From contig NZ_JACSZV010000051.1 of NCBI RefSeq assembly GCF_014472415.1, positions 1 to 40,338 on the forward strand: a DNA stretch of 40,338 nt, written 5' to 3'. The notes beneath the pieces are model-generated. The model saw nothing but the letters and a program-made list of their open reading frames with translations, was not told where the DNA came from and ran no database searches. Source of the stretch: Pseudomonas sp. N40(2020). GTDB lineage: Bacteria > Pseudomonadota > Gammaproteobacteria > Pseudomonadales > Pseudomonadaceae. A program made the position numbers and the translations under genes. Position 1 is the stretch's first letter. The number at the start of each line of letters is the position of its first letter. Shown here one piece after another: positions 6,061 through 14,637 of the stretch.

Positions 6061-8652
6061 ATGTCATCGCGTAAATTTGGTCTCAACCTGGTGGTGGTTC
6101 TGGCAATCGCCGCCCTGTTCACCGGCTTCTGGGCGCTGATCAATCGCCCGGTCTCCGCGCCCAACTGGCCGGAGCAGATCTCCGGTTTCTCCTACTCGCC
6201 GTTCCAGCAGGGCCAATTCCCGCAGAAGGATCAGTACCCTTCCGACGAAGAAATGCGCCGTGACTTGGAGATCATGAGCAAGCTGACGGACAACATCCGC
6301 ATCTACTCGGTCGATGGCTCGCTGCAAGACATCCCGAAACTGGCGGAAGAATTTGGTTTGCGCGTGACCTTGGGGATCTGGATCAGCCCCGACCAGGAGC
6401 GCAACGAGCGGGAGATCACTCGCGCCATCGAACTGGCGAACACCTCGCGTAGCGTGGTTCGCGTGGTAGTCGGCAACGAAGCGATCTTCCGTAAGGAAAT
6501 CACTGCCGAGCAACTGAGCGTGCTGCTTGATCGCGTACGCGCAGCCGTCAAAGTACCGGTGACCACCTCCGAGCAATGGCACGTCTGGGAAGAACACCCG
6601 GAGCTGGCCAAGCACGTCGATCTGATTGCCGCTCACGTTCTGCCGTACTGGGAATTCGTCCCGGTCGACAAGGCCGGCCAGTTCGTTTTCGACCGGGCCC
6701 GCGATCTGAAAAAGATGTTCCCGAAAAAACCGCTGCTGCTGTCCGAGGTGGGCTGGCCGAGCAACGGTCGAATGCGCGGCGGCGCCGATGCGTCGCCGGC
6801 GGATCAAGCGATCTACCTGCGAACTTTGGTCAACAAGCTCAACCGCCAGGGCTTCAATTACTTCGTGATCGAAGCGTTCGACCAGCCGTGGAAAGCCAGT
6901 GACGAAGGTTCGGTTGGCGCGTATTGGGGCGTGTTCAACGCCGCGCGTCAGCAGAAATTCAACTTCGAAGGCCCGGTGGTGGCGATCCCGCAATGGCGTG
7001 TGCTGGCGGTCGGCTCGGTGGTACTGGCGCTGTTGTCGCTGACCTTGCTGATGATCGACGGTTCGGCGCTGCGCCAGCGTGGCCGGATCTTCCTGACCTT
7101 CATCGCATTCCTTTGCGGGTCGGTGCTGGTATGGATCGGTTACGACTACAGCCTGCAATACAGCACCTGGTTTAGCCTGACAGTGGGCTTCCTCCTGGCG
7201 CTGGGTGCGCTCGGGGTATTTATCGTGTTGCTCACAGAGGCCCATGAACTGGCCGAAGCGGTGTGGATTCACAAACGCCGACGGGAATTCCTGCCCGTGG
7301 AGGGCGACTCCAGCTACCGGCCAAAAGTGTCGATCCACGTGCCTTGCTACAACGAGCCGCCGGAAATGGTCAAACAGACCCTCGACGCCCTGGCCGCTCT
7401 CGATTATCCGGACTACGAAGTCCTGATCATCGACAACAACACCAAGGACCCGGCGGTGTGGGAACCGGTGCGCGACTACTGCGAAATCCTCGGCCCGCGC
7501 TTCAAGTTCTTCCACGTCGCGCCATTGGCAGGTTTCAAGGGCGGCGCGTTGAATTATCTGCTTCCGCACACTGCCAAGGATGCCGAAGTGATCGCGGTGA
7601 TCGACTCCGATTACTGCGTGCATCCGAACTGGCTCAAGCACATGGTGCCGCACTTCGCCGACCCGAAAATTGCCGTGGTGCAGTCGCCGCAGGATTACCG
7701 CGACCAGAACGAAAGCACCTTCAAGAAGCTCTGTTACGCCGAGTACAAAGGCTTCTTCCATATCGGCATGGTCACCCGTAACGACCGCGACGCGATCATC
7801 CAGCACGGCACCATGACCATGACCCGTCGTTCGGTTCTGGAAGAATTGGGCTGGGCCGACTGGTGCATCTGTGAAGACGCCGAACTGGGTCTGCGCGTGT
7901 TCGAAAAAGGCCTGTCGGCGGCGTATTACCACGACAGTTACGGCAAGGGTCTGATGCCGGATACGTTCATCGACTTCAAGAAGCAGCGTTTCCGCTGGGC
8001 TTACGGCGCAATTCAGATCATCAAGCGTCACACCGGCAGCCTGCTGCGCGGCAAGGACACCGAACTGACCCGTGGCCAGCGTTACCACTTCCTCGCGGGC
8101 TGGTTGCCGTGGGTGGCGGACGGCATGAACATCTTCTTCACCGTCGGCGCACTGTTGTGGTCGGCGGCGATGATCATCGTGCCGCAACGGGTCGATCCGC
8201 CACTGTTGATCTTCGCGATCCCGCCATTGGCGCTGTTCGTGTTCAAGGTCGGCAAGATCATCTTCCTGTATCGCCGCGCGGTGGGCGTGAACCTGAAAGA
8301 TGCATTCTGCGCGGCACTGGCGGGTCTGGCGTTGTCGCACACCATCGCCAAAGCGGTGTTGTACGGCTTCTTCACCAGCAGCATTCCGTTCTTCCGCACG
8401 CCGAAAAACGCCGACAACCACGGCTTCTGGGTGGCGATTTCCGAAGCGCGGGAAGAGCTGTTCATCATGCTGCTGTTGTGGGGCGCGGCGCTGGGGATCT
8501 ACCTGGTGCAGGGTATTCCAAGCAACGACATGCGCTTCTGGGTGGTCATGTTGCTGGTGCAATCGTTGCCGTACCTGGCGGCATTGATCATGGCGTTCCT
8601 GTCGTCGCTGCCAAAACCTTCGGCGGCACTTGAGCCAGCACCGGCCGTCTAA
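6061..8652 (+). CDS. ndvB: NdvB-type beta-glucan synthase (GH17 plus GT2 membrane glucosyltransferase)
   Basis: The 863-residue inner-membrane enzyme fits P. aeruginosa NdvB, which makes cyclic beta-1,3-glucans linked to biofilm antibiotic tolerance. After an N-terminal membrane segment (8-28) comes a GH17-like domain (about 40-310) with the acid/base VVGNEA (Glu140) and nucleophile LLLSEVGWPS (Glu229). Transmembrane helices follow (about 315-395), then a GT2 domain (about 420-650) with DSD (515-517), CEDAE (604-608) and QRFRW (642-646), and more helices to the end. Intact catalytic residues in both domains suggest synthesis and transglycosylation or cyclisation in one chain. ATG 6061 is chosen because the membrane segment begins there; the frame is open back to 5965. 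A terminator follows at 8670. In my recollection dapE is also its neighbour in P. aeruginosa. Confidence 0.88.
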   Translation: MSSRKFGLNLVVVLAIAALFTGFWALINRPVSAPNWPEQISGFSYSPFQQGQFPQKDQYPSDEEMRRDLEIMSKLTDNIRIYSVDGSLQDIPKLAEEFGLRVTLGIWISPDQERNEREITRAIELANTSRSVVRVVVGNEAIFRKEITAEQLSVLLDRVRAAVKVPVTTSEQWHVWEEHPELAKHVDLIAAHVLPYWEFVPVDKAGQFVFDRARDLKKMFPKKPLLLSEVGWPSNGRMRGGADASPADQAIYLRTLVNKLNRQGFNYFVIEAFDQPWKASDEGSVGAYWGVFNAARQQKFNFEGPVVAIPQWRVLAVGSVVLALLSLTLLMIDGSALRQRGRIFLTFIAFLCGSVLVWIGYDYSLQYSTWFSLTVGFLLALGALGVFIVLLTEAHELAEAVWIHKRRREFLPVEGDSSYRPKVSIHVPCYNEPPEMVKQTLDALAALDYPDYEVLIIDNNTKDPAVWEPVRDYCEILGPRFKFFHVAPLAGFKGGALNYLLPHTAKDAEVIAVIDSDYCVHPNWLKHMVPHFADPKIAVVQSPQDYRDQNESTFKKLCYAEYKGFFHIGMVTRNDRDAIIQHGTMTMTRRSVLEELGWADWCICEDAELGLRVFEKGLSAAYYHDSYGKGLMPDTFIDFKKQRFRWAYGAIQIIKRHTGSLLRGKDTELTRGQRYHFLAGWLPWVADGMNIFFTVGALLWSAAMIIVPQRVDPPLLIFAIPPLALFVFKVGKIIFLYRRAVGVNLKDAFCAALAGLALSHTIAKAVLYGFFTSSIPFFRTPKNADNHGFWVAISEAREELFIMLLLWGAALGIYLVQGIPSNDMRFWVVMLLVQSLPYLAALIMAFLSSLPKPSAALEPAPAV

Positions 8653-8669
8653 ATCCTCATCGATGCACT

Positions 8670-8700
8670 AAACGGCGGCCAATGGTCGCCGTTTTGCTTT
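8670..8700 (+). terminator. Intrinsic terminator after ndvB
   Basis: AAACGGCG (8670-8677) pairs with CGCCGTTT (8687-8694) across a nine-base loop and is followed by a T-rich run. It lies 18 bases after the ndvB stop and 50 before dapE, so dapE probably has its own promoter or depends on read-through. Confidence 0.75.
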
Positions 8701-8749
8701 AAGATAACCGCCATTTTGCGCGCCTTGCCCCCAGATTCCGGAGTTCTCC

Positions 8750-9901
8750 ATGACGGCCCACGCCGACCTTTCGCCGACCCTCCAACTCGCCATCGACCTG
8801 ATCCGCCGTCCGTCCGTGACGCCGGTCGACGCCGATTGCCAGAAGCAGATGATGCAGCGCCTGGGTGATGCCGGTTTCACCCTGGAGCCGATGCGCATCG
8901 AGGATGTGGATAACTTCTGGGCCATCCATGGCAACAACGACGGCCCGGTGCTGTGCTTCGCCGGTCACACCGACGTAGTGCCGACCGGCCCGGTGACTGC
9001 ATGGCAGATCGACCCGTTCAACGCCATCATCGATGAACACGGCATGCTCTGCGGCCGTGGCGCGGCAGACATGAAAGGCAGCCTGGCGTCGATGACTGTC
9101 GCCGCCGAGCGTTTCGTCGCCGACTACCCGAACCACAAAGGCAAAGTCGCGTTTCTGATCACCAGCGACGAAGAAGGCCCGGCGCACCACGGCACCAAGG
9201 CAGTGGTTGAACGTCTGGTCGCGCGTAACGAGCGTCTGGACTGGTGCATCGTCGGCGAACCGTCGAGCACCACGCTGGTGGGTGACGTGGTCAAAAACGG
9301 CCGTCGCGGCTCGCTTGGTGCCAAGCTAACCATCAAGGGTATTCAGGGCCACGTGGCCTACCCGCATCTGGCGAAGAACCCGATCCACCTGGCCGCGCCG
9401 GCGCTGGCCGAATTGGCCGCCGAGCACTGGGATCACGGCAACGACTTTTTCCCGCCGACCAGTTTCCAGATTTCCAACGTCAACTCCGGCACCGGCGCGA
9501 CCAACGTGATTCCGGGCGACCTGGTGGCCGTGTTCAACTTCCGTTTCTCCACCGAATCCACCGTTGAAGGCCTGCAGAAACGCGTTGCCGACATCCTCGA
9601 CAAGCATGATCTGGACTGGCACATCGACTGGGCGCTGTCCGGCCTGCCATTCCTCACCGAGCCGGGCGCACTGCTTGACGCGGTGTCGGCGAGCATCAAG
9701 GACATCACCGGCCGCGAGACCAAGGCGTCTACCAGCGGTGGCACTTCCGATGGCCGCTTCATCGCGACCATGGGCACTCAGGTGGTTGAACTGGGCCCGG
9801 TCAACGCGACCATTCACCAGGTCAACGAGCGCGTACTGGCGGCCGATCTCGACGTACTGACCGAGATCTACTACCAGACCCTGATCAAGTTGCTTGCCTG
9901 A
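8750..9901 (+). CDS. dapE: Succinyl-diaminopimelate desuccinylase
   Basis: DapE is a dizinc amidohydrolase (M20 family) that hydrolyses N-succinyl-LL-diaminopimelate to succinate and LL-diaminopimelate. The 383-residue protein has all expected metal and catalytic residues: His73 and Asp75 in CFAGHTDVVP, bridging Asp107 in GRGAADMKG, the base Glu141 with ligand Glu142 in SDEEG, Glu170 in VGEPSST and His356 in NATIHQVNE. A CGGAG ribosome binding site precedes ATG 8750. Its TGA overlaps the rlmA start by one base (TGATG), indicating coupled translation. It works with dapD of this window in the same pathway. Confidence 0.96.
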   Translation: MTAHADLSPTLQLAIDLIRRPSVTPVDADCQKQMMQRLGDAGFTLEPMRIEDVDNFWAIHGNNDGPVLCFAGHTDVVPTGPVTAWQIDPFNAIIDEHGMLCGRGAADMKGSLASMTVAAERFVADYPNHKGKVAFLITSDEEGPAHHGTKAVVERLVARNERLDWCIVGEPSSTTLVGDVVKNGRRGSLGAKLTIKGIQGHVAYPHLAKNPIHLAAPALAELAAEHWDHGNDFFPPTSFQISNVNSGTGATNVIPGDLVAVFNFRFSTESTVEGLQKRVADILDKHDLDWHIDWALSGLPFLTEPGALLDAVSASIKDITGRETKASTSGGTSDGRFIATMGTQVVELGPVNATIHQVNERVLAADLDVLTEIYYQTLIKLLA

Positions 9902-10710
9902 TGCTTGCGTGCCCGATTTGCAGTGAGCCGCTGAACGCGGTGGACAACGGCGTGGTCTGCCCCGCCGGGCATCGTTTCGACCGTGCGCGTCAGGGTTACT
10001 TGAATCTGTTGCCGGTGCAGCACAAGAACAGCCGCGATCCTGGCGACAATCAGGCAATGGTCGAGGCCCGCCGCGACTTCCTGAACGCTGGGCATTACGC
10101 GCCGGTGGCCAAGCGTCTGGCGGAGCTGGCAGCGAGTTATGCGCCGGCGCGCTGGGTCGATATCGGCTGTGGCGAGGGTTACTACACTGCGCAGATTGCC
10201 GAGGCCCTGCCGGATGCCGATGGCTACGCGCTGGACATCTCCCGTGAAGCGGTCAAACGCGCCTGCAAACGCAATCCGCAACTGACCTGGTTGATCGCCA
10301 GCATGGCCCGCGTGCCGTTGGCGTCGGGCAGTTGCCAGTTTCTGGCCAGTGTTTTCAGTCCATTGGATTGGGAAGAAGCCAAGCGTCTGCTCAGCGTAGG
10401 CGGCGGGCTGATGAAGGTCGGCCCGACCAGTGGCCATCTTATGGAGTTGCGCGAACGTCTATACGACGAAGTCCGTGAGTACACCGACGACAAGCATCTG
10501 GCCCTGGTGCCGGAAGGCATGGCGCTGGCGCACAGCGAGACTCTGCAGTTCAAGCTGACGCTGACCGAACCACAGGATCGCGCCAACCTGCTGGCAATGA
10601 CGCCCCACGGCTGGCGCGCTAGCGCCGAACGTCGCGCGGCAGTGATCGAGCAGGCCGAGCCGTTCGAGACCACCGTGTCGATGCGCTACGATTATTTCGT
10701 TCTTCAATAA
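9901..10710 (+). CDS. rlmA: 23S rRNA (guanine-N1)-methyltransferase RlmA
   Basis: RlmA methylates N1 of a guanine in helix 35 of 23S rRNA (G745 in E. coli numbering) using S-adenosylmethionine. The 269-residue protein starts with a zinc ribbon (Cys4, Cys7, Cys20, His24), then the Rossmann-fold methyltransferase core with VDIGCGEGYY (86-95), an acidic residue at the next strand (DGYALDIS) and SVFSPLDWEEAKRLL, where substrate-binding residues of the family lie. Length and domain order are those of RlmA(I). It overlaps dapE by one base. In some Gram-positives the paralogue confers macrolide resistance; the Gram-negative enzyme is housekeeping. Confidence 0.93.
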   Translation: MLACPICSEPLNAVDNGVVCPAGHRFDRARQGYLNLLPVQHKNSRDPGDNQAMVEARRDFLNAGHYAPVAKRLAELAASYAPARWVDIGCGEGYYTAQIAEALPDADGYALDISREAVKRACKRNPQLTWLIASMARVPLASGSCQFLASVFSPLDWEEAKRLLSVGGGLMKVGPTSGHLMELRERLYDEVREYTDDKHLALVPEGMALAHSETLQFKLTLTEPQDRANLLAMTPHGWRASAERRAAVIEQAEPFETTVSMRYDYFVLQ

Positions 10711-10785
10711 CTTTTGGTCTCGGGCAAATGCCCGGGGCCGGCTAAATCCGCGAATGGATTTTTCAGACCCGCAGTGAGGACATCC

Positions 10786-11163
10786 ATGCGCCAACCGGAT
10801 ATCGAGATTTACCTGAAAGACGCCGACGTCGACCACAAGGCCATTTCGGCCTGGCTGGGCGAAGCGCTGGGCCCGTGCAGCGACTGGGTGCAGAAAGGCC
10901 AAACCTACAAGTGCAAGGCAGGCAAAGTCCCGGTGACCTGGCTGCCGAAAGCCGTGGGTAAGTGGAACAGCCTGTTCCTGGACAGCGACCAGACCCCATG
11001 GGATGACGACATCGCCTGCGCCCGCGCCGCGTTTGCTGCGCTGAACGTCGAAGTGCGTTGTGCGCCGGGGACGTGGGTCGAGGAAGAAGGCGAGGAAACG
11101 GCGGATCGCTGGATGCGCATCAGCGCCGATGGTGAAGAAGAAATCACCTGGAAGACCGCCTGA
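10786..11163 (+). CDS. Conserved hypothetical protein, acidic, 125 residues
   Basis: I do not recognise a named domain. The protein is acidic (C-terminal run EEEGEE and ISADGEEEITW), with no signal peptide or membrane helix, and has two cysteines near residues 31 and 43 plus one near 93. ATG 10786 is chosen because GTGAGGA lies six bases before it; a frame from 10714 has no such signal. It is 75 bases after rlmA; a small CGGGCA/TGCCCG hairpin (10721-10734) and a weak AAATCC/GGATTTTT stem (10744-10763) lie between. As I recall, a similar small gene sits between rlmA and a cold-shock gene in P. aeruginosa. Confidence 0.8.
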   Translation: MRQPDIEIYLKDADVDHKAISAWLGEALGPCSDWVQKGQTYKCKAGKVPVTWLPKAVGKWNSLFLDSDQTPWDDDIACARAAFAALNVEVRCAPGTWVEEEGEETADRWMRISADGEEEITWKTA

Positions 11164-11167
11164 CGCT

Positions 11168-11198
11168 GATCGTTCCCACGCTCTGCGTGGGAACGATC
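11168..11198. repeat. Palindromic repeat of the GTTCCCACGCTCTGCGTGGGAAC family
   Basis: A perfect 13-bp stem (GATCGTTCCCACG) with a five-base loop lies between the convergent hypothetical gene and the cold-shock gene. The same sequence occurs twice, inverted, at 34712-34815, so this is an interspersed family distinct from the GTGGGAGC REPs. No T-run flanks it. Confidence 0.85.
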
Positions 11199-11207
11199 TT
11201 CGGGTGA

Positions 11208-11417
11208 TTACAGGCCTACAACATCTTCCGCCTGCAAACCCTTCTCGCCAGTTATCAGGGCGTACTCGACCTGCTGGCCCTCGGTCAGCGACCGATGCCC
11301 TTCGCCGCGAATCGCGCGGTAGTGCACGAACACGTCCACCCCGTCTTCGCGCTGAATGAAGCCGTAGCCCTTGGCGTCGTTGAACCACTTCACGTTGCCG
11401 ATTTCACGTGTTGCCAT
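11208..11417 (-). CDS. Cold-shock domain protein
   Basis: This 69-residue single-OB-fold protein binds single-stranded nucleic acid and can act as an RNA chaperone or antiterminator. RNP1 is KGYGFIQR (about 16-23) and RNP2 is VDVFVHYRAI (about 27-36). The start is ATG 11417 with a GGAG site (AAAAAAGGAGTATGAACAG) upstream. The leader up to plsB is long, as in cold-induced csp genes, but no cold box could be confirmed by eye. The loop GEGHRSLTEGQ is typical of CspD/CspA-like Pseudomonas paralogues; which one cannot be said. Confidence 0.93.
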   Translation of the reverse strand: MATREIGNVKWFNDAKGYGFIQREDGVDVFVHYRAIRGEGHRSLTEGQQVEYALITGEKGLQAEDVVGL

Positions 11418-11614
11418 CTGTTCATACTCCTTTTTTATTATTGAACAGGCTTTTCGCAGGAAAGCCTTTGAGGAACGTCAGCCTGCGTCCGACGTCCATA
11501 AAAGGGCCCCGGCGACAGAGCGCCGAGTATATGACAGGCACGAAAACTCTCAACCGGAGTTTAGTTCGCCGCTTTTTTGCCGATTTTCGATGAATCCGTC
11601 ACACTAGCGCCCAC

Positions 11615-11634
11615 CCGAGCAAACGCTCGGTTTT
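11615..11634 (+). terminator. Terminator-like hairpin in the plsB leader, possible attenuator
   Basis: CCGAGC-AAAC-GCTCGG followed directly by TTTT ends 21 bases before the plsB start codon. It points toward plsB and away from csp, so it cannot serve csp. It may stop upstream transcripts or attenuate plsB. The stem is only six base pairs, so strength is uncertain. Confidence 0.45.
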
Positions 11635-11655
11635 ATCAACTCACGCAGAAGCCGT

Positions 11656-14157
11656 ATGACCCGCTCCCCGTTCCGCCGTCTTGTGTTTGGCACCTTGCGC
11701 CGACTGTTGTACCTCTGGGTTCGCTCGGAGACGATCAACCAGTCGTCGTTCACCCTCAACCTCGACCGCAGTCGTCCGGTGTTCTACGTCCTGCAAAACC
11801 CATCGCTGACCGATCTGGCCGTGCTCGATACCGAGTGCACCAAGGCCGGTCTGCCGCGTCCGGTTTTGCCGGTATCGGTGGGTTCGTTGATCGAACCGGC
11901 GGCGTTCTTCTACCTGACGCCGGACCCGGACTGGCTCGGCCGTCAGGACAAGCGCGGTGCCCCGCCAACCCTGACCCGCTTGGTCAGCGCCCTCACGCAG
12001 AACGCCGCCGAAGACGCGCAGATCATTCCAGTCAGCGTGTTCTGGGGTCAGTCACCGGACAGCGAAAACAGTCCGTGGAAGCTGCTGTTCGCCGACAGCT
12101 GGGCGGTCACCGGGCGTCTGCGCCGGCTGCTGAGCATCATGATTCTCGGGCGCAAGACTCGTGTGCAGTTCTCCGCGCCGATCCACCTGCGCGAGCTCAT
12201 CGAACACAACAAGGGCCACGAGCGCACCGTGCGCATGGCCCAGCGGATCCTGCGCGTACACTTCCGCAACCTCAAAGCGGCGGTGATCGGCCCGGACATT
12301 TCCCACCGCCGCAATCTGGTCAAAGGCCTGCTCAACCAGCCATTGGTCAAGCAAGCGATCCTCGACGAAGCCGAGCGCGAGAACATATCCCCGGAAAAGG
12401 CCAAGGCCCAGGCCCTGCGCTACGGCAACGAGATCGCCTCGGACTACACCTACACCGCGATCCGCTTCCTAGAGGTGGTGTTGAGCTGGTTCTGGAACAA
12501 GATCTACGACGGTATCAAGGTCAACCACATCGAAGGCGTGCAGAAGGTCGCCCAGGGTCACGAAGTGATCTACGTGCCGTGTCACCGCAGCCACATCGAC
12601 TACCTGCTGCTCTCGTACTTGCTGTTCCGCAACGGCCTGACCCCGCCGCACATCGCCGCCGGGATCAACCTCAACATGCCGGTGATCGGCAGCCTGCTGC
12701 GTCGTGGCGGCGCGTTCTTCATGCGCCGCACGTTCAAGGGCAATCCGCTGTACACATCGGTGTTCAACGAATACCTGCACACCCTGTTCACCAAAGGCTT
12801 CCCGGTCGAGTACTTCGTCGAGGGCGGCCGCTCGCGTACCGGGCGTATGCTGCAACCGAAAACCGGGATGCTCGCGATCACGATGCGCAGCTTCCTGCGT
12901 TCGTCGCGCATGCCTATCGTGTTCGTGCCGGTGTACATCGGTTACGAGCGCGTGCTGGAGGGCCGTACCTACCTCGGCGAACTCCGTGGCGCCAGCAAGA
13001 AGAAAGAGTCAATCTTCGATATTTTCAAAGTCATCGGTGCGCTGAAGCAGCGCTTCGGGCAGGTCGCCGTCAACTTCGGCGAACCGATCAAACTGGCGGA
13101 ATTCCTCGACGCCGAGCAACCGGACTGGCGCCAGCAGGAACTCGGCCCGCAGTACAAACCGGCGTGGCTCAACGAAACCACCAATCGCCTCGGCGAGAAA
13201 GTCGCGCAGCATCTGAACGAAGCGGCGGCGATCAACCCGGTCAATCTGGTGGCGCTGGCGCTGCTGTCGACCACTCGCCTGGCGCTGGACGATCGTGCCA
13301 TGGCGCGGGTGCTGGACCTGTATCTGGCGCTGCTGCGCAAGGTGCCGTACTCGCCACACACGACATTGCCGGAAGGCGATGGCCGCGCGCTGATCGAGCA
13401 TGTGAAGGACATGGATCTACTGGCCGAGCAGAACGACGCACTGGGCAAGATTCTCTATCTGGACGAGCAAAATGCCGTCCTGATGACCTACTACCGCAAC
13501 AACGTGCTGCACATCTTCGCCCTGCCGGCGCTGCTGGCGAGTTTCTTCCAGAGCACATCGCGCATGAGCCGCGAACAGATCCTGCGCTACACCCGCGCAC
13601 TGTATCCGTACTTGCAATCGGAGCTGTTCATCCGCTGGAGCCTAGACGAAATCGACGCGGTGGTCGATCAATGGCTGGAAGCGTTCGTCGAACAAGGCCT
13701 GCTGCGTTTCGAAAAAGAGGTGTACCTGCGCCCTGCGCCGAGTTCGCGGCATTTCGTGTTGCTGACCCTGCTGTCGAAAAGCATCGCGCAGACCCTGCAA
13801 CGCTTCTACATGACCGTGTCGCTGCTGCTCAACGCCGGCCAGAACACCGTCAGCGCCGAAGAACTGGAAGACCTCTGCACGGTCATGGCCCAGCGCCTGT
13901 CGATCCTGCATGGCCTCAACGCCCCGGAGTTTTTCGACAAGAGCCTGTTCCGCCACTTCATCCAGACCCTGCTCGACCTCGACGTGCTGCGCCGCGACGA
14001 AGCCGGCAAGCTGAGCTACCACGAACTGCTCGGCGAACTGGCCGAAGGTGCGGCCAAACGCGTGTTGCCGGCGGAGATTCGTTTGTCGATCCGTCAGGTG
14101 GCGCTGCATCGCAGTGAAGATGCGGCCGATCAGGTCGCCACACCGCCCGAAGCTTGA
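11656..14157 (+). CDS. plsB: Glycerol-3-phosphate 1-O-acyltransferase
   Basis: PlsB acylates sn-glycerol-3-phosphate with acyl-CoA or acyl-ACP, the first committed step of phospholipid synthesis, at the inner membrane. The 833-residue protein has the family's large size and its acyltransferase motifs: block I HRSHID (His310, Asp315), block II around GGAFFMRRTF (351-360), block III FVEGGRSRTG (387-396) and the later IVFVPVYIGYE. ATG 11656 begins the typical arginine-rich, membrane-associated N-terminus. A second plus-strand frame (11577-14117, 846 codons) runs through the same DNA but is a GC-driven shadow without family resemblance. Few ribosome binding features are visible (GCAGAAG). Confidence 0.95.
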   Translation: MTRSPFRRLVFGTLRRLLYLWVRSETINQSSFTLNLDRSRPVFYVLQNPSLTDLAVLDTECTKAGLPRPVLPVSVGSLIEPAAFFYLTPDPDWLGRQDKRGAPPTLTRLVSALTQNAAEDAQIIPVSVFWGQSPDSENSPWKLLFADSWAVTGRLRRLLSIMILGRKTRVQFSAPIHLRELIEHNKGHERTVRMAQRILRVHFRNLKAAVIGPDISHRRNLVKGLLNQPLVKQAILDEAERENISPEKAKAQALRYGNEIASDYTYTAIRFLEVVLSWFWNKIYDGIKVNHIEGVQKVAQGHEVIYVPCHRSHIDYLLLSYLLFRNGLTPPHIAAGINLNMPVIGSLLRRGGAFFMRRTFKGNPLYTSVFNEYLHTLFTKGFPVEYFVEGGRSRTGRMLQPKTGMLAITMRSFLRSSRMPIVFVPVYIGYERVLEGRTYLGELRGASKKKESIFDIFKVIGALKQRFGQVAVNFGEPIKLAEFLDAEQPDWRQQELGPQYKPAWLNETTNRLGEKVAQHLNEAAAINPVNLVALALLSTTRLALDDRAMARVLDLYLALLRKVPYSPHTTLPEGDGRALIEHVKDMDLLAEQNDALGKILYLDEQNAVLMTYYRNNVLHIFALPALLASFFQSTSRMSREQILRYTRALYPYLQSELFIRWSLDEIDAVVDQWLEAFVEQGLLRFEKEVYLRPAPSSRHFVLLTLLSKSIAQTLQRFYMTVSLLLNAGQNTVSAEELEDLCTVMAQRLSILHGLNAPEFFDKSLFRHFIQTLLDLDVLRRDEAGKLSYHELLGELAEGAAKRVLPAEIRLSIRQVALHRSEDAADQVATPPEA

Positions 14158-14166
14158 TGAACAACC

Positions 14167-14194
14167 TGTGGGAGTGAGCCTGCTCACTCCCACA
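14167..14194. repeat. Single REP palindrome between plsB and the YbaY-like gene
   Basis: TGTGGGAGTGAGCC pairs with its complement in the following 14 bases (loop of a few bases). It is a variant of the GTGGGAGCGAGCCTGCTC family. It lies in a short same-strand gap, so the two genes may still share a message. Confidence 0.8.
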
Positions 14195-14211
14195 TTGAAA
14201 GGAAATTTTCC

Positions 14212-14610
14212 ATGAAAAAACTGACCATTCTCGCTGCCGCCACACTGCTCAGCGCCTGCCAGTCGACCACACCCGCCGGCAAGGCCAGCCTCGACGGCGA
14301 AGTGTTCTACCTGCAACGCATTGCCCTGCCACCGAGCGCCACCTTGAGCGTGAGCCTGCAAGACGTTTCACTGGCCGACGCGCCAGCCGTCGTACTCGAC
14401 CAACAGAAAGGCCCGGTCAAAGGCCAGGTGCCGCTGCCCTTCCACTTGAGCTACGATCCGGCCCAGGTCAAACCCGGCCATCGCTACTCGGTCAGCGCAC
14501 GCATTGAGGTCAACGGTGAGTTGCTGTTCATCACCACCGAAAACCACGCCGTGCAACTCGACGGCAACGACCCGCAGCCGCTGAAAATCCGCGTCGACGC
14601 CGCTCGTTAA
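14212..14610 (+). CDS. YbaY-family lipoprotein
   Basis: The 132-residue product begins with a lipoprotein signal, MKKLTILAAATLLSAC, with Cys16 as the lipidated residue (lipobox LSAC). The mature part carries a YbaY/YscW-type domain: LDGEVFYLQRIALPPSATLSVSLQDVSLAD, then the strands around GQVPLPFHLSYDP and HRYSVSARIEVNGELLFITT. Members are outer-membrane lipoproteins of unclear role; the YscW relation suggests a pilotin-like or chaperone fold, which is inference only. AAAGGAAA precedes ATG 14212. The DUF4197 gene follows 27 bases later in the same direction. Confidence 0.85.
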   Translation: MKKLTILAAATLLSACQSTTPAGKASLDGEVFYLQRIALPPSATLSVSLQDVSLADAPAVVLDQQKGPVKGQVPLPFHLSYDPAQVKPGHRYSVSARIEVNGELLFITTENHAVQLDGNDPQPLKIRVDAAR

Positions 14611-14637
14611 TTCATTTTCTGGAACAAGGAAGCTGCC

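Noticed and set aside
6064..8562. An 832-codon antisense frame through ndvB
   Set aside because: His/Gln/Arg-rich composition typical of the antisense of a GC-rich gene; no start signals or homology.
11577..14117. An 846-codon plus-strand open frame overlapping nearly all of plsB
   Set aside because: It is a shadow: plsB in the other frame has all catalytic motifs, while this frame is Arg/Ala/Pro-rich, has no family resemblance and arises from GC-rich third positions.
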